Source of the DNA: Micromonospora polyrhachis
GTDB taxonomy: Bacteria > Actinomycetota > Actinomycetes > Mycobacteriales > Micromonosporaceae
DNA: 64,000 nt
Direction: 5' to 3'
Assembly (NCBI RefSeq): GCF_014203835.1
Contig: NZ_JACHJW010000001.1
Location: 2,221,176 to 2,285,175 of the forward strand
Each line of letters opens with the position of its first letter. Position 1 is the stretch's first letter. The notes beneath the pieces were generated by a model that saw only the letters and a list, made by a program, of their open reading frames with translations, was not told where the DNA came from and did not search any database. Positions 8,082 to 16,661 of the stretch are shown piece by piece. A program made the translations under genes and the position numbers.

Positions 8082-9029
8082 TCAGGCCAGGCGGGCGGCC
8101 TGCACCGCCTCCGCGGTCACCTCGGTGAGCCGCTCTGCGGGCAGCGCCCCCAACTCGTCCGGGCCGAACCAGCGCGCCTCGCAGGTGGAGCCGCCCACGT
8201 CGTACACCATCGGGGGCACCGGCGAGTCGACCACCACCCGATAGAAGGCGCGTACGCCGTGCCAATCGATCGGGTATCCCTCGGGGCCCAGCGAGGCAGC
8301 GTCCCGGTGACTGGCCACGCCGAGCAACTCGACCAGCCGGCCCCGCTGGCCGGTCTCCTCGACCAGTTCCCGGATCAGCGCCGTGCCCGGCTGCTCGCCG
8401 TAGTCCGTACCGCCGCCGGGCAGGTGCCAGCACCCCGCACCGGGGTAGCCGTCGGAGACCCGGGTCAGCAGCACCCGGCCGTCCGGGTCGGTGGCCACGG
8501 CGTACGCCGCGAAGCGCTGCGCCCGGTGCAGCCCGTCCGGACCGGGCACCGCGTAGAAGGACGGAAAGTCCGGCGCCTCCTCGGGGCAGAGGTCGATCGA
8601 ACCGGGCGGCAGGCCCAACGCCCGAGCCGTGAACGGGCGTAGCGGCAGTCCTTTCGCCTCGTCGAGGGTGCACCACTGGACCAGGTCGGTCGGCTGGTCC
8701 ACCCGCTCGCAGATGGTCCCACCCCGTACGAAGACGTTGTAGAGCAGCCGATCGGTGTGCAGGGTGATGCCGCGTTCCGGCAGCGCCCGCATGTCGGCCA
8801 GGACGTCCCGGAGACCGGAGACGGTGACGGAGAGCCCGGTCTCGGCGGCGGTCTCACGTACCACGGTGTGGTTGGGGTCCTCGCCGTGGTCGACCGCACC
8901 GCCGGGCAGCGACCAGATGCCGGGGGTGCCGGACCGCGAGGAGGCGCGAACCAGTAGCACCCGGTCCGCCGAATCGGTACAAACTGCATATGCCGCGATC
9001 TTGCGAAGTGGCTCTAGTGCTGCTGTCAC
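8082..9029 (-). CDS. second double-Nudix protein, paralogue of its neighbour
   Basis: A 315-residue protein built like its neighbour: KIAAYAVC and RFAAYAVATDPDGRVLL start the two Nudix halves. The second box is intact (GGTDYGEQPGTALI, RELVEETGQ). The first (GAVDHGEDPNHTVV, RETAAETGL) lacks one of the two metal-binding Glu residues of the REXXEE core, so the N-terminal domain may be weak or non-catalytic. GTG at 9029 has GGGGAG about 11 nt upstream; longer in-frame starts lack support. The two genes look like a duplication of an already double-domain gene. Confidence 0.87.
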   Translation of the reverse strand: MTAALEPLRKIAAYAVCTDSADRVLLVRASSRSGTPGIWSLPGGAVDHGEDPNHTVVRETAAETGLSVTVSGLRDVLADMRALPERGITLHTDRLLYNVFVRGGTICERVDQPTDLVQWCTLDEAKGLPLRPFTARALGLPPGSIDLCPEEAPDFPSFYAVPGPDGLHRAQRFAAYAVATDPDGRVLLTRVSDGYPGAGCWHLPGGGTDYGEQPGTALIRELVEETGQRGRLVELLGVASHRDAASLGPEGYPIDWHGVRAFYRVVVDSPVPPMVYDVGGSTCEARWFGPDELGALPAERLTEVTAEAVQAARLA

Positions 9030-9129
9030 AGGGCGGAATTCTCCCCGCGCCAGCCAAGCCGACCACGAGAAGAGTCGGATTCCTGACAGTCGATCGGGAA
9101 ACTGGCGACAGAAGGTTGACATGCGCCGC

Positions 9130-9180
9130 CAGGAAGGACCCTGCCAAAACAAAAGCGATAGGAAGGGGCTCTTCCTAACC
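9130..9180. repeat. copy of the AGGAAGGGGCC palindromic intergenic element
   Basis: The right arm TAGGAAGGGGCTCTTCCTAA (9159-9178) is itself a hairpin. The left arm is degenerate (CAGGAAGGACCCTGCC, 9130-9145) and the two are separated by an A-rich spacer. Related copies lie at 12644-12692 and 32248-32301. Confidence 0.75.
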
Positions 9181-9263
9181 CCGCCGCCAATCAGGGGGCG
9201 ATCAGGGTCGGACTCCGGGCGGTCACCGAGGCAGTCGTCGAGCCGGACGCGGACCGTGGAGAC

Positions 9264-9638
9264 ATGACACAGAGTGCCCCACACCAGCCCCCGTACCGGC
9301 AGCTCCGCCGCCCCGTCACCGACCGCATGGTGGCCGGGGTGGCCAGCGGAGTGGGCCGCTACTTCAACGTCGACCCCACCCTGGTCCGGGTGATCTTCGC
9401 CGTAGCCACGGTGCTCACCGGCGGCCTCGCGCTGCTGGCGTACCCGATCATGTGGTTCGTCATGCCGGAGGAGCCGGCCGACGCTCCCGCCTGGCCGCAC
9501 CCGGCAGGGGAAGCTACCTGGCCGCACCCGGCACCGGCTGGCCAAGCCACCTGGCCCCAGCCGGCAACGGCGGATGCGCCCCCGTGGCAGTCCGACCCGG
9601 CGCACCGACAGCCGCCGAGCGCGCCGCCTACCGCGTGA
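9264..9638 (+). CDS. small PspC-domain protein
   Basis: A 124-residue protein. The PspC domain occupies about residues 14-70 (DRMVAGVASGVGRYFNVDP, then two hydrophobic stretches ending MWFVMPEEP). The C-terminal tail is a Trp/Pro/Ala-rich repeat (TWPHPA twice, TWPQPA). It is the third PspC domain in the window. The tail is likely cytoplasmic or unstructured. Start is ATG at 9264. It is convergent with guaA, 15 bp apart. Confidence 0.85.
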   Translation: MTQSAPHQPPYRQLRRPVTDRMVAGVASGVGRYFNVDPTLVRVIFAVATVLTGGLALLAYPIMWFVMPEEPADAPAWPHPAGEATWPHPAPAGQATWPQPATADAPPWQSDPAHRQPPSAPPTA

Positions 9639-9653
9639 CCCGGACCGGTGGGA

Positions 9654-11207
9654 TCACTCCCACTCGATGGTGCCCGGCGGCTTGCTGGTCACGTCCAGCA
9701 CCACCCGGTTGACCTCGGCCACCTCATTCGTGATCCGGGTGGAGATCCGGGCGAGAAGGTCGTAGGGCAGCCGCGACCAGTCGGCCGTCATGGCATCCTC
9801 GCTGGAGACCGGACGCAGCACCACCGGATGCCCGTAGGTGCGGCCATCGCCCTGTACACCCACGCTGCGCACATCGGCCAGCAGCACCACCGGGAACTGC
9901 CACACGTCCCGGTCGAGGCCGGCGGCGGTCAGCTCCTGCCGGGCGATCAGGTCGGCGGCGCGCAGCAGGTCGAGACGCTCGCGGTCGACCGCACCGATGA
10001 TCCGGATGGCCAGACCCGGGCCGGGGAACGGCTGCCGCCAGACCATCGCCTCGGGCAGGCCAAGCTCGATCCCGAGAGCCCGGACCTCGTCCTTGAAGAG
10101 GGTGCGCAGCGGCTCGATCAACGAGAACTGGAGATCGTCCGGCAGACCGCCGACATTGTGGTGGGACTTGATGTTGGCGGTTCCGGTCCCCCCGCCGGAC
10201 TCGACCACGTCCGGGTAGAGCGTGCCCTGGACCAGGAACTCCACATCACCGGCGGCGGCGACCTCGCGGGCGGCGGCCTCGAAGACCCGGATGAACTCCC
10301 GTCCGATGATCTTCCGCTTCTGCTCCGGATCGGTCACGCCGGCCAACTCGCCGAGGAACCGGTCCTGCGCGTCGACCACCTTCAGCTTGATCCCGGTCGC
10401 CGCGACGTAGTCCTTCTCCACCTGCTCGGCCTCACCGGCCCGCAGCAGCCCGTGGTCGACGAAGACGCAGGTGAGCTGGTCACCGACCGCCTTGTGCACC
10501 AGCGCGGCGGCCACCGCCGAGTCCACCCCGCCGGAGAGGCCGCAGATGACTTCCTTGTCGCCGACCCGGGACCGGATCTCGGCCACCTGCTCCTCGATGA
10601 TGTTCGCCGGCGTCCAGGTCGGCTCGATCCCGGCGATGTCGTAGAGGAAGCGGGTCAGCATCTCCTGCCCGTGCGCGGTGTGCCCCACCTCGGGGTGGAA
10701 CTGCACCCCGGCCCGGCGGCCGGCGAGATCCTCGAACGCCGCCACGGGTGCCCCGACCGACTCGGCGGTCACGGTAAACCCGGCGGGCGCTTCGGTCACA
10801 CAGTCACCGTGGCTCATCCAGACCGGCAGCTCGGCGGGAAGTTCGCGCAGCAGCACGCCGGCCTCCGCCCGGGGCCGCAGCGGCGTACCGCCGAACTCCC
10901 GGTTACCGGTGTGTGCCACCGTGCCGCCCAGCGCCTGGGCCATCGCCTGGAAGCCGTAGCAGATACCGAAAACCGGTACGCCGGCCTCGAACAGGGCCGC
11001 ATCCACCTGCGGTGCGCCAGGCGCGTAGACGCTGGCCGGGCCGCCGGAGAGGATGATCGCCGCCGGATCCTTCGCCAGCATCTCGGCGACCGGCATCGAG
11101 TGCGGCACGATCTCCGAGTAGACCCTCGCCTCGCGTACGCGTCGCGCGATGAGCTGGGCGTACTGGGCTCCGAAGTCGATCACGAGGACGGGGCGCGGAG
11201 TGCTCAT
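9654..11207 (-). CDS. guaA: GMP synthase (glutamine-hydrolysing)
   Basis: Converts XMP to GMP using glutamine and ATP, the last step of guanine nucleotide synthesis. The 517 residues match the usual length. The class I glutamine amidotransferase domain (residues 1-200) has the nucleophile Cys in [15 protein letters not shown] and the His in VQFHPEV. The ATP-pyrophosphatase domain has the P-loop [14 protein letters not shown]. The C-terminal dimerisation domain ends in [12 protein letters not shown] at 11207 starts the conserved N-terminus [13 protein letters not shown]; no Shine-Dalgarno is seen. guaB and guaB3 lie about 10 kb away on the same strand. Confidence 0.97.
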   Translation of the reverse strand: MSTPRPVLVIDFGAQYAQLIARRVREARVYSEIVPHSMPVAEMLAKDPAAIILSGGPASVYAPGAPQVDAALFEAGVPVFGICYGFQAMAQALGGTVAHTGNREFGGTPLRPRAEAGVLLRELPAELPVWMSHGDCVTEAPAGFTVTAESVGAPVAAFEDLAGRRAGVQFHPEVGHTAHGQEMLTRFLYDIAGIEPTWTPANIIEEQVAEIRSRVGDKEVICGLSGGVDSAVAAALVHKAVGDQLTCVFVDHGLLRAGEAEQVEKDYVAATGIKLKVVDAQDRFLGELAGVTDPEQKRKIIGREFIRVFEAAAREVAAAGDVEFLVQGTLYPDVVESGGGTGTANIKSHHNVGGLPDDLQFSLIEPLRTLFKDEVRALGIELGLPEAMVWRQPFPGPGLAIRIIGAVDRERLDLLRAADLIARQELTAAGLDRDVWQFPVVLLADVRSVGVQGDGRTYGHPVVLRPVSSEDAMTADWSRLPYDLLARISTRITNEVAEVNRVVLDVTSKPPGTIEWE

Positions 11208-11312
11208 GGAGAAAGCGTACCGAGCGTGATGGGGGCACCCGCTCGCGGCTGTGCCACACCTCACCGGTGGCGCGACCCGGGGAATAGGTCGGTGATGTCA
11301 GGAAGGGCCACT

Positions 11313-11367
11313 TACCCCCGTACTCGTAACTCCTTGTAGGGGTAGCCGCGTTCTCTACACAGAGAAC
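11313..11367 (+). promoter_or_regulatory. two hairpins upstream of the LCP gene
   Basis: TACCCC (11313-11318) pairs with GGGGTA (11339-11344), and GTTCTCT-ACAC-AGAGAAC (11350-11367) is a perfect 7-bp stem with a 4-nt loop. They lie in the 265-bp divergent region between guaA and the LCP gene, about 105 bp before the LCP start. They may be leader structures or operator sites. Confidence 0.35.
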
Positions 11368-11472
11368 CCCCAGCATGTGCCCGGACCCGCAAAAGCGGCG
11401 ATGCGGCCAGCCGATGACAGACCACGCTGGGCGGCGCAGGCCGCAAGTAGTGCCACGGGAAAGGGTCGAAGG

Positions 11473-12627
11473 ATGACAGACACCGGGCAGGATCGGCCGG
11501 GCCACAGCCACCGGTGGCAACCCAACAGACGGGCCCGCAGCCGACAGCTCGCGGTGATCGTCACGGTCGTCGCACTGCTGGCTGGCACCGCGTACGCGAC
11601 CAGTGCGCTCCTCTCCGGCAGCGACGACGGCCAGCCGTCCACCGATACCACCGCCTCGACCACATCTGGGCGGTCGACTCCATCAGCCAGCCCCACCCCG
11701 GAGCCCGGTGCCGGCATCACCGGACCGCTCAACCTCCTCCTCGTCGGCGTCGACACCCGGGTCAGTGAACCGAGCTGGGAACCGCACGGCGACGCCGTAC
11801 TCGTCATGCACATCCCGAAGGGACTGGACCGGGCGTACCTCTTCTCCCTCCCCCGCGACCTGGTGGTGGACATCCCGGCCTTCCCCAAGGCCGGCTTCTC
11901 CGGGGCACGGACAAAACTCACCCACGCGATGAGCTACGGCAGCCGGGACCCGGCCGGCCGCAGGCCACCCAACACGGCCCAGGGTTTCGAACTGCTCGCC
12001 ACCACCGTCAGCCGGTACACCGGGATCAACCGGCTCGACGCCGGTGGCGTGCTCACCTTCGGCGGCTTCGACAACCTGGTGGACGCGGTCGGCGGCGTGG
12101 ACCTCTACATCGACCAGCGGGTGGTGTCCCGGCACCGTCGACCGGACGGCACCCACCGAGCCAGCGGACCGGGCGGCTACGTCGGCCCGCAGATGGTCTA
12201 CGAGAAGGGCCAGCGTCACCTGACCGGCTGGCAGGCGCTGGACTATGCGCGACAGCGCTACATCAACGGCGGCGACTACTCCCGCCAGCGCCACCATCAG
12301 CAACTTGTCAAGGCCGTCACCCGAAAGATCCTCAGCCAGGACCTGACCCGCGACCCCGCCCGGCTCGACCAGGTGATGAACGCCGTCGGCAGCGGCTTCA
12401 CCTTCCAGGGAAACGGCCGACGCGTGGTCGACTTCGCGTTCGCGCTCAGTGGGCTGTCGGTCGAGGCGATGACCCTGGTCGAGTTGCCCGGACACTCGGT
12501 GAGTGACGGCAGCGGCTATCTGGGCGAGCAACTCGACGACGTCAGCCGACGGTTCATCGCCGAGTTGCGCGCCGGTCGGGTCGCGGACTTCCTGGCGGCC
12601 AATCCGACGCTCGTCGTACCGCGCTAG
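11473..12627 (+). CDS. LytR-CpsA-Psr (LCP) family cell-wall glycopolymer ligase
   Basis: A 384-residue protein with a short cytoplasmic N-terminus, one membrane anchor (about residues 20-45, LAVIVTVVALLAGTAYATSA), a Ser/Thr-rich stalk, and an extracellular LCP domain (NLLLVGVDTR, LFSLPRDLVVDIP, ALDYARQRY with the Arg residues that contact pyrophosphate lipid). LCP enzymes join teichoic acid, arabinogalactan or other glycopolymers to peptidoglycan. ATG at 11473 was chosen because it lies just before the basic N-terminus and anchor. Confidence 0.92.
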   Translation: MTDTGQDRPGHSHRWQPNRRARSRQLAVIVTVVALLAGTAYATSALLSGSDDGQPSTDTTASTTSGRSTPSASPTPEPGAGITGPLNLLLVGVDTRVSEPSWEPHGDAVLVMHIPKGLDRAYLFSLPRDLVVDIPAFPKAGFSGARTKLTHAMSYGSRDPAGRRPPNTAQGFELLATTVSRYTGINRLDAGGVLTFGGFDNLVDAVGGVDLYIDQRVVSRHRRPDGTHRASGPGGYVGPQMVYEKGQRHLTGWQALDYARQRYINGGDYSRQRHHQQLVKAVTRKILSQDLTRDPARLDQVMNAVGSGFTFQGNGRRVVDFAFALSGLSVEAMTLVELPGHSVSDGSGYLGEQLDDVSRRFIAELRAGRVADFLAANPTLVVPR

Positions 12628-12643
12628 ACCCCCATGAGGGGCA

Positions 12644-12692
12644 GGCAGGGGCCCCTGCCAAGGCGGAAGGCGATAGGAAGGGGCCTCCTAAC
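12644..12692. repeat. copy of the palindromic intergenic element, overlapping a stop codon
   Basis: Left arm GGCAGGGGCCCCTGCC (12644-12659) is a perfect 16-bp palindrome; the right arm ATAGGAAGGGGCCTCCTAAC (12673-12692) contains the stop codon of the GMC oxidoreductase gene. It lies between two convergent genes and may serve as a two-way terminator. Confidence 0.8.
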
Positions 12693-14361
12693 ACCCGAGT
12701 GGGGTGTGCGGTGCCACCGGGGCGATACGGGCATACGGCCCGTCGGGGGCCGGCCGAGGGTCCGGGTCACCCCGATTGGGCCAGAACGACATCGCCCGCT
12801 CGGCCTGGGCGGTGATGGTCAGGGACGGGTTGACGCCGAGGTTCGCCGACACCGCCGCCCCGTCCAGCACGTGCAGCCCCGGGTAGCCGAACACCCGGTG
12901 GTACGCGTCGACCACCCCGTCCTCGGCCGACCGGCCGATCGCCGCCCCGCCGAGGATGTGCGCGGTCATCGGCACGTTGAACGGCTCGGAGATCGATCCG
13001 CCGGGGATCCCGCCGATCTCGTCGGCGAGTCGCCGTACCGCCTCGTTGCCCGGCGGAATCCAGGTCGGGTTGGGCGTGCCGTGCCCCTGGCTGGTGACCA
13101 GCCGCCGCCGACCGAACCAACCCCGGCGGTAGTGCGTGATCAGCGAGTTGTCGGCCGACTGCATGACCAGGGCGATGATGGTACGCCGGGACCAGTCCCG
13201 CACGGAGAGCAGCCGCAGGTAGGTCAACGGGGACCGGACCAGGGTGCCCAGCCAGCGCCGGAACCGGCGGGGTCCACCGTCCACAAGTGCGGTCTGGAGC
13301 AGTCCCATCAGGTTGGCACCGGGACCGTACCGGACGGGCTCGATGTGGGTCTGCGCGTCGGGGTGGAAGGAACTGGTGATGGCCACCCCGTCGGTGAAGT
13401 CCACACCCCGGCGGCGGGCGGCCGGTCGCGGCACGGCCGCACCGAGGATCGCCTCGGAGTTGGTCCGGGTCAGCGCGCCGACCCGGGGCGAGAGCTTCGG
13501 CAGCGCGCCGGTAGCGCGCAGCTTGTGCAACAGCCGCTGGGTGCCGAGCGCCCCGGCGGCGAAGACGACCTGGTTGGCGCGGAAGGTCCGCTGGCGGACG
13601 GGCAGCCAGGTGCCGGTGCGTACCGTCTCGATCTCGTAGCCGGCCCCGTCCGCTGCGGGCCGTACGCTCGTCACGGTGGTCGATGGGACCACCTGCGCGC
13701 CACGCTCCTCAGCCAACCACAGGTAGTTCTTCACCAGGGTGTTCTTGGCCCCGACCCGGCATCCGGTCATGCATGATCCGCAGTGGGTGCAGCCGGTGCG
13801 GTCCGGACCGAGGCCACCGAAGTAGGGGTCGGCGACCTGTTCCCCGGGCCGACCGAGGTACACCCCCACCGGGGTGGGGCGGACGGTGTGCCCGACCCCC
13901 ATCTGGTCGGCCACCGCCCGCATCGCCCGGTCCGCGCTGGTCTGCACCGGGTACGTGGTGACGCCGAGCATCCGTTTCGCCCGCGCGTAGTGCGGGGCGA
14001 GTTCGGCCTGCCAGTCGGTGATGTCCCGCCACTGTGGGTCGGCGTAGAAATCGGGCAGCGGTTCGTAGAGGGTGTTGCCGTAGACGAGGGAGCCACCACC
14101 GACCCCGGCTCCGGAGAGCACCAACACCCCCGCCTCCCGCCGGGTGGCCGAGCGCAGCAGGGTGATCCGCTGGATGCCGTGGCAGCCCAGCTTCGGCGCC
14201 CAGAGGAAGCGCCGGAGCCGCCACGACGTCTTCGGGAACTCGTCGTCGGTGAACCGGCGACCGGCTTCGATCACCGCGACCGAGTAGCCCTTCTCGGCGG
14301 CCCGCAGCGCGGCCACGCTGCCGCCGAAGCCGGAGCCGATGACCACCACGTCGAAGCGCAT
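12688..14361 (-). CDS. FAD-dependent GMC oxidoreductase (cholesterol-oxidase-like, ChoD type)
   Basis: A 557-residue flavoprotein. The N-terminal dinucleotide-binding motif VVVIGSGFGGSVAAL is intact. SGAGVGGGSLVYGN matches the GMC family. The C-terminal part ends with NLGVNPSLTITAQAERAM, the usual catalytic and FAD-contact end. The segment TGCTHCGSCMTGC has four Cys in CX2CX2CX3C spacing, as in the ChoD-like branch. In Mycobacterium the choD gene sits beside guaB3/guaB, and here it lies in the same neighbourhood. Whether the substrate is a sterol is not shown. Start is ATG at 14361. Confidence 0.9.
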   Translation of the reverse strand: MRFDVVVIGSGFGGSVAALRAAEKGYSVAVIEAGRRFTDDEFPKTSWRLRRFLWAPKLGCHGIQRITLLRSATRREAGVLVLSGAGVGGGSLVYGNTLYEPLPDFYADPQWRDITDWQAELAPHYARAKRMLGVTTYPVQTSADRAMRAVADQMGVGHTVRPTPVGVYLGRPGEQVADPYFGGLGPDRTGCTHCGSCMTGCRVGAKNTLVKNYLWLAEERGAQVVPSTTVTSVRPAADGAGYEIETVRTGTWLPVRQRTFRANQVVFAAGALGTQRLLHKLRATGALPKLSPRVGALTRTNSEAILGAAVPRPAARRRGVDFTDGVAITSSFHPDAQTHIEPVRYGPGANLMGLLQTALVDGGPRRFRRWLGTLVRSPLTYLRLLSVRDWSRRTIIALVMQSADNSLITHYRRGWFGRRRLVTSQGHGTPNPTWIPPGNEAVRRLADEIGGIPGGSISEPFNVPMTAHILGGAAIGRSAEDGVVDAYHRVFGYPGLHVLDGAAVSANLGVNPSLTITAQAERAMSFWPNRGDPDPRPAPDGPYARIAPVAPHTPLGC

Positions 14362-14394
14362 GAGCAGCGATATTACCGGCGGGTAGGAGCGTGT

Positions 14395-15831
14395 CTACCC
14401 ACCCGGTACGGGCGGCGCGCTGGTCCCGGACAGCCAGGTGCCCAGCACGGGACGAAGCGGTTTACCCGCCACCCGTTCGGCAACGGTGAAGAAGTCGTCG
14501 GTGGTCACGATGCCGTCACGCTTCTCCGCCGTCCAGGTCTTGAGGATCCGGAAGAACGCCTCGTCGCCGACGGTGAGCCGCAGTGCGTGCACCACGAGCG
14601 CACCCCGCTTGTAGACCGCCCGGCCGAACAGCTCCGTCGGACCGGGGTCGAGCGCCGGTCGCGCCCAGTCCGTGTTGGCGTACTCGGTGGTGAAGTTCTG
14701 CTGCACCGAGCGGCCACCGGCATGCTCCTCCCAGAGCCACTCGGCGTAGCTGGCGAAGCCCTCGTTGAGCCACATGTCGCTCCACCGGCGCAGCGAGACA
14801 CTGTCGCCGAACCACTGGTGGGCCAGTTCGTGGGCGACCACGCCCAGTTCGGGGCCGCCACGGAAGAACACCGAGCCGTAGACCGGCCGGGACTGGGTCT
14901 CCAGGGCGTACCGGATCCGGTCGTCGTCGACCACGATCCCGCCGTACGCCTGGAACGGGTACGGCCCGAACTGGCTGACCAGGAAGTCGGCCACCTCCCC
15001 GGTGCGGGCCATCGCCTGCTCGGCGGCACCCCCCTTGGGCAGGCTCGACGCGACCGCGGTCACCATCGGCTTACCGCCGTGCGTACCGGTGACCACCCGG
15101 TAGTCACCGATCACCAGGGTGGTCAGGTAACTGGCCATCGGCACCCGCTCGGCCCACCGCCACGTGCTCCACCCGTCGGCGGTGTCGACCCCGAGCGGTA
15201 TCCCGTTGCTCAGTGCGCTGAGCCCCGCCGGCACGGTGGCCTCGATCTCGTAGGTGGCCTTGTCCGAGGGGTGGTCGTTGACCGGGAACCAGGTGCTGGC
15301 CGATTCGGGCTGACCGAGGGCGATCGCCCCGTCCGGGGTATCGCTGAAGCCGTTCGACCCGAGCGCCGGGTTGGTGATCGGACGGGGCTTGCCACCGTAG
15401 TCGACCTTGACGGTGAACCGTTGGTCCTTGGCGATCGGCTGGCCGGGGATGACGACGAGTTCGTTGTCCCGGCGCTCGTTGCCGGCCTTGGCACCGTCCA
15501 CCTCGACCGACTCGACGGTGAGGCCGGCCAGGTCGAGGTTGAACCGGGACAGCGCCTCGGTGGCGGTCGCGGCGATGGTGGCGACCCCGGTCAGCACGTC
15601 GCTGGCCGGGTCGTAGCGCACCTTCAGCGCATAGCTCGCCACGTCGTAGCCACCGTTGCCGTACGAGGGAAAGTAGGGGTCACCGATCCCGTCGGCAGCG
15701 GACGAGGAGCTTGAGCCGGTGGGGTCGGGCCGCGCGGTCGGGTCGGTGGAACCCCGACCACCGGTGCAGCCGGCCACCGCAAGCACCGACACCAGCAGCG
15801 CGGCGATCGCCGTACGCCTGGACCTGCTCAT
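14395..15831 (-). CDS. M1-family zinc metallopeptidase, lipoprotein
   Basis: A secreted, lipid-anchored aminopeptidase-like protein of 478 residues. The signal peptide has a basic start and lipobox LAVAGC (the Cys becomes acylated). The beta-sandwich N-terminal domain is followed by the gluzincin core HELAHQWFGDSVSL, with the third zinc ligand Glu in WLNEGFASYAEWLWEE. The C-terminal ERAP-like domain of long M1 enzymes is absent. The ATG at 15831 follows GGGGAGG. It probably trims peptides outside the membrane. Confidence 0.92.
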   Translation of the reverse strand: MSRSRRTAIAALLVSVLAVAGCTGGRGSTDPTARPDPTGSSSSSAADGIGDPYFPSYGNGGYDVASYALKVRYDPASDVLTGVATIAATATEALSRFNLDLAGLTVESVEVDGAKAGNERRDNELVVIPGQPIAKDQRFTVKVDYGGKPRPITNPALGSNGFSDTPDGAIALGQPESASTWFPVNDHPSDKATYEIEATVPAGLSALSNGIPLGVDTADGWSTWRWAERVPMASYLTTLVIGDYRVVTGTHGGKPMVTAVASSLPKGGAAEQAMARTGEVADFLVSQFGPYPFQAYGGIVVDDDRIRYALETQSRPVYGSVFFRGGPELGVVAHELAHQWFGDSVSLRRWSDMWLNEGFASYAEWLWEEHAGGRSVQQNFTTEYANTDWARPALDPGPTELFGRAVYKRGALVVHALRLTVGDEAFFRILKTWTAEKRDGIVTTDDFFTVAERVAGKPLRPVLGTWLSGTSAPPVPGG

Positions 15832-15972
15832 TGTCCTCCCCACGCTCTCGCCCACCGCACCTCCGCGCGTCGTGGTACGCCGGGGCGGGGCAGGACCAGA
15901 GTATTCATTGGGTGTCTCGCCTCCGCGCCACTACCGTGATCCCGACAGCGGTACGGACGAAGGAGTTCGACG

Positions 15973-16581
<609 letters not shown>

Positions 16582-16661
16582 CCGTCGCCCCGCCGGCACC
16601 GAAGATCCCTCGGCTTGCCGGATCGTCCGCCATCCGCCAGCGGCGTTGACAGAGTGATTGG

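Noticed and set aside
8082..9605. Longer start for the second double-Nudix protein (507 residues)
   Set aside because: The extra N-terminus crosses the promoter and coding region of the divergent PspC gene, has no domain, and contains a copy of the intergenic element.
11299..11318. Another copy of the palindromic element (CAGGAAGGGCCAC)
   Set aside because: Half-arm only; may be a remnant but cannot be supported.
13783..15714. Long open frame on the plus strand opposite the GMC and M1 peptidase genes
   Set aside because: Its product is low-complexity and has no known domain; the minus-strand genes have clear catalytic motifs. It is a GC-driven shadow.
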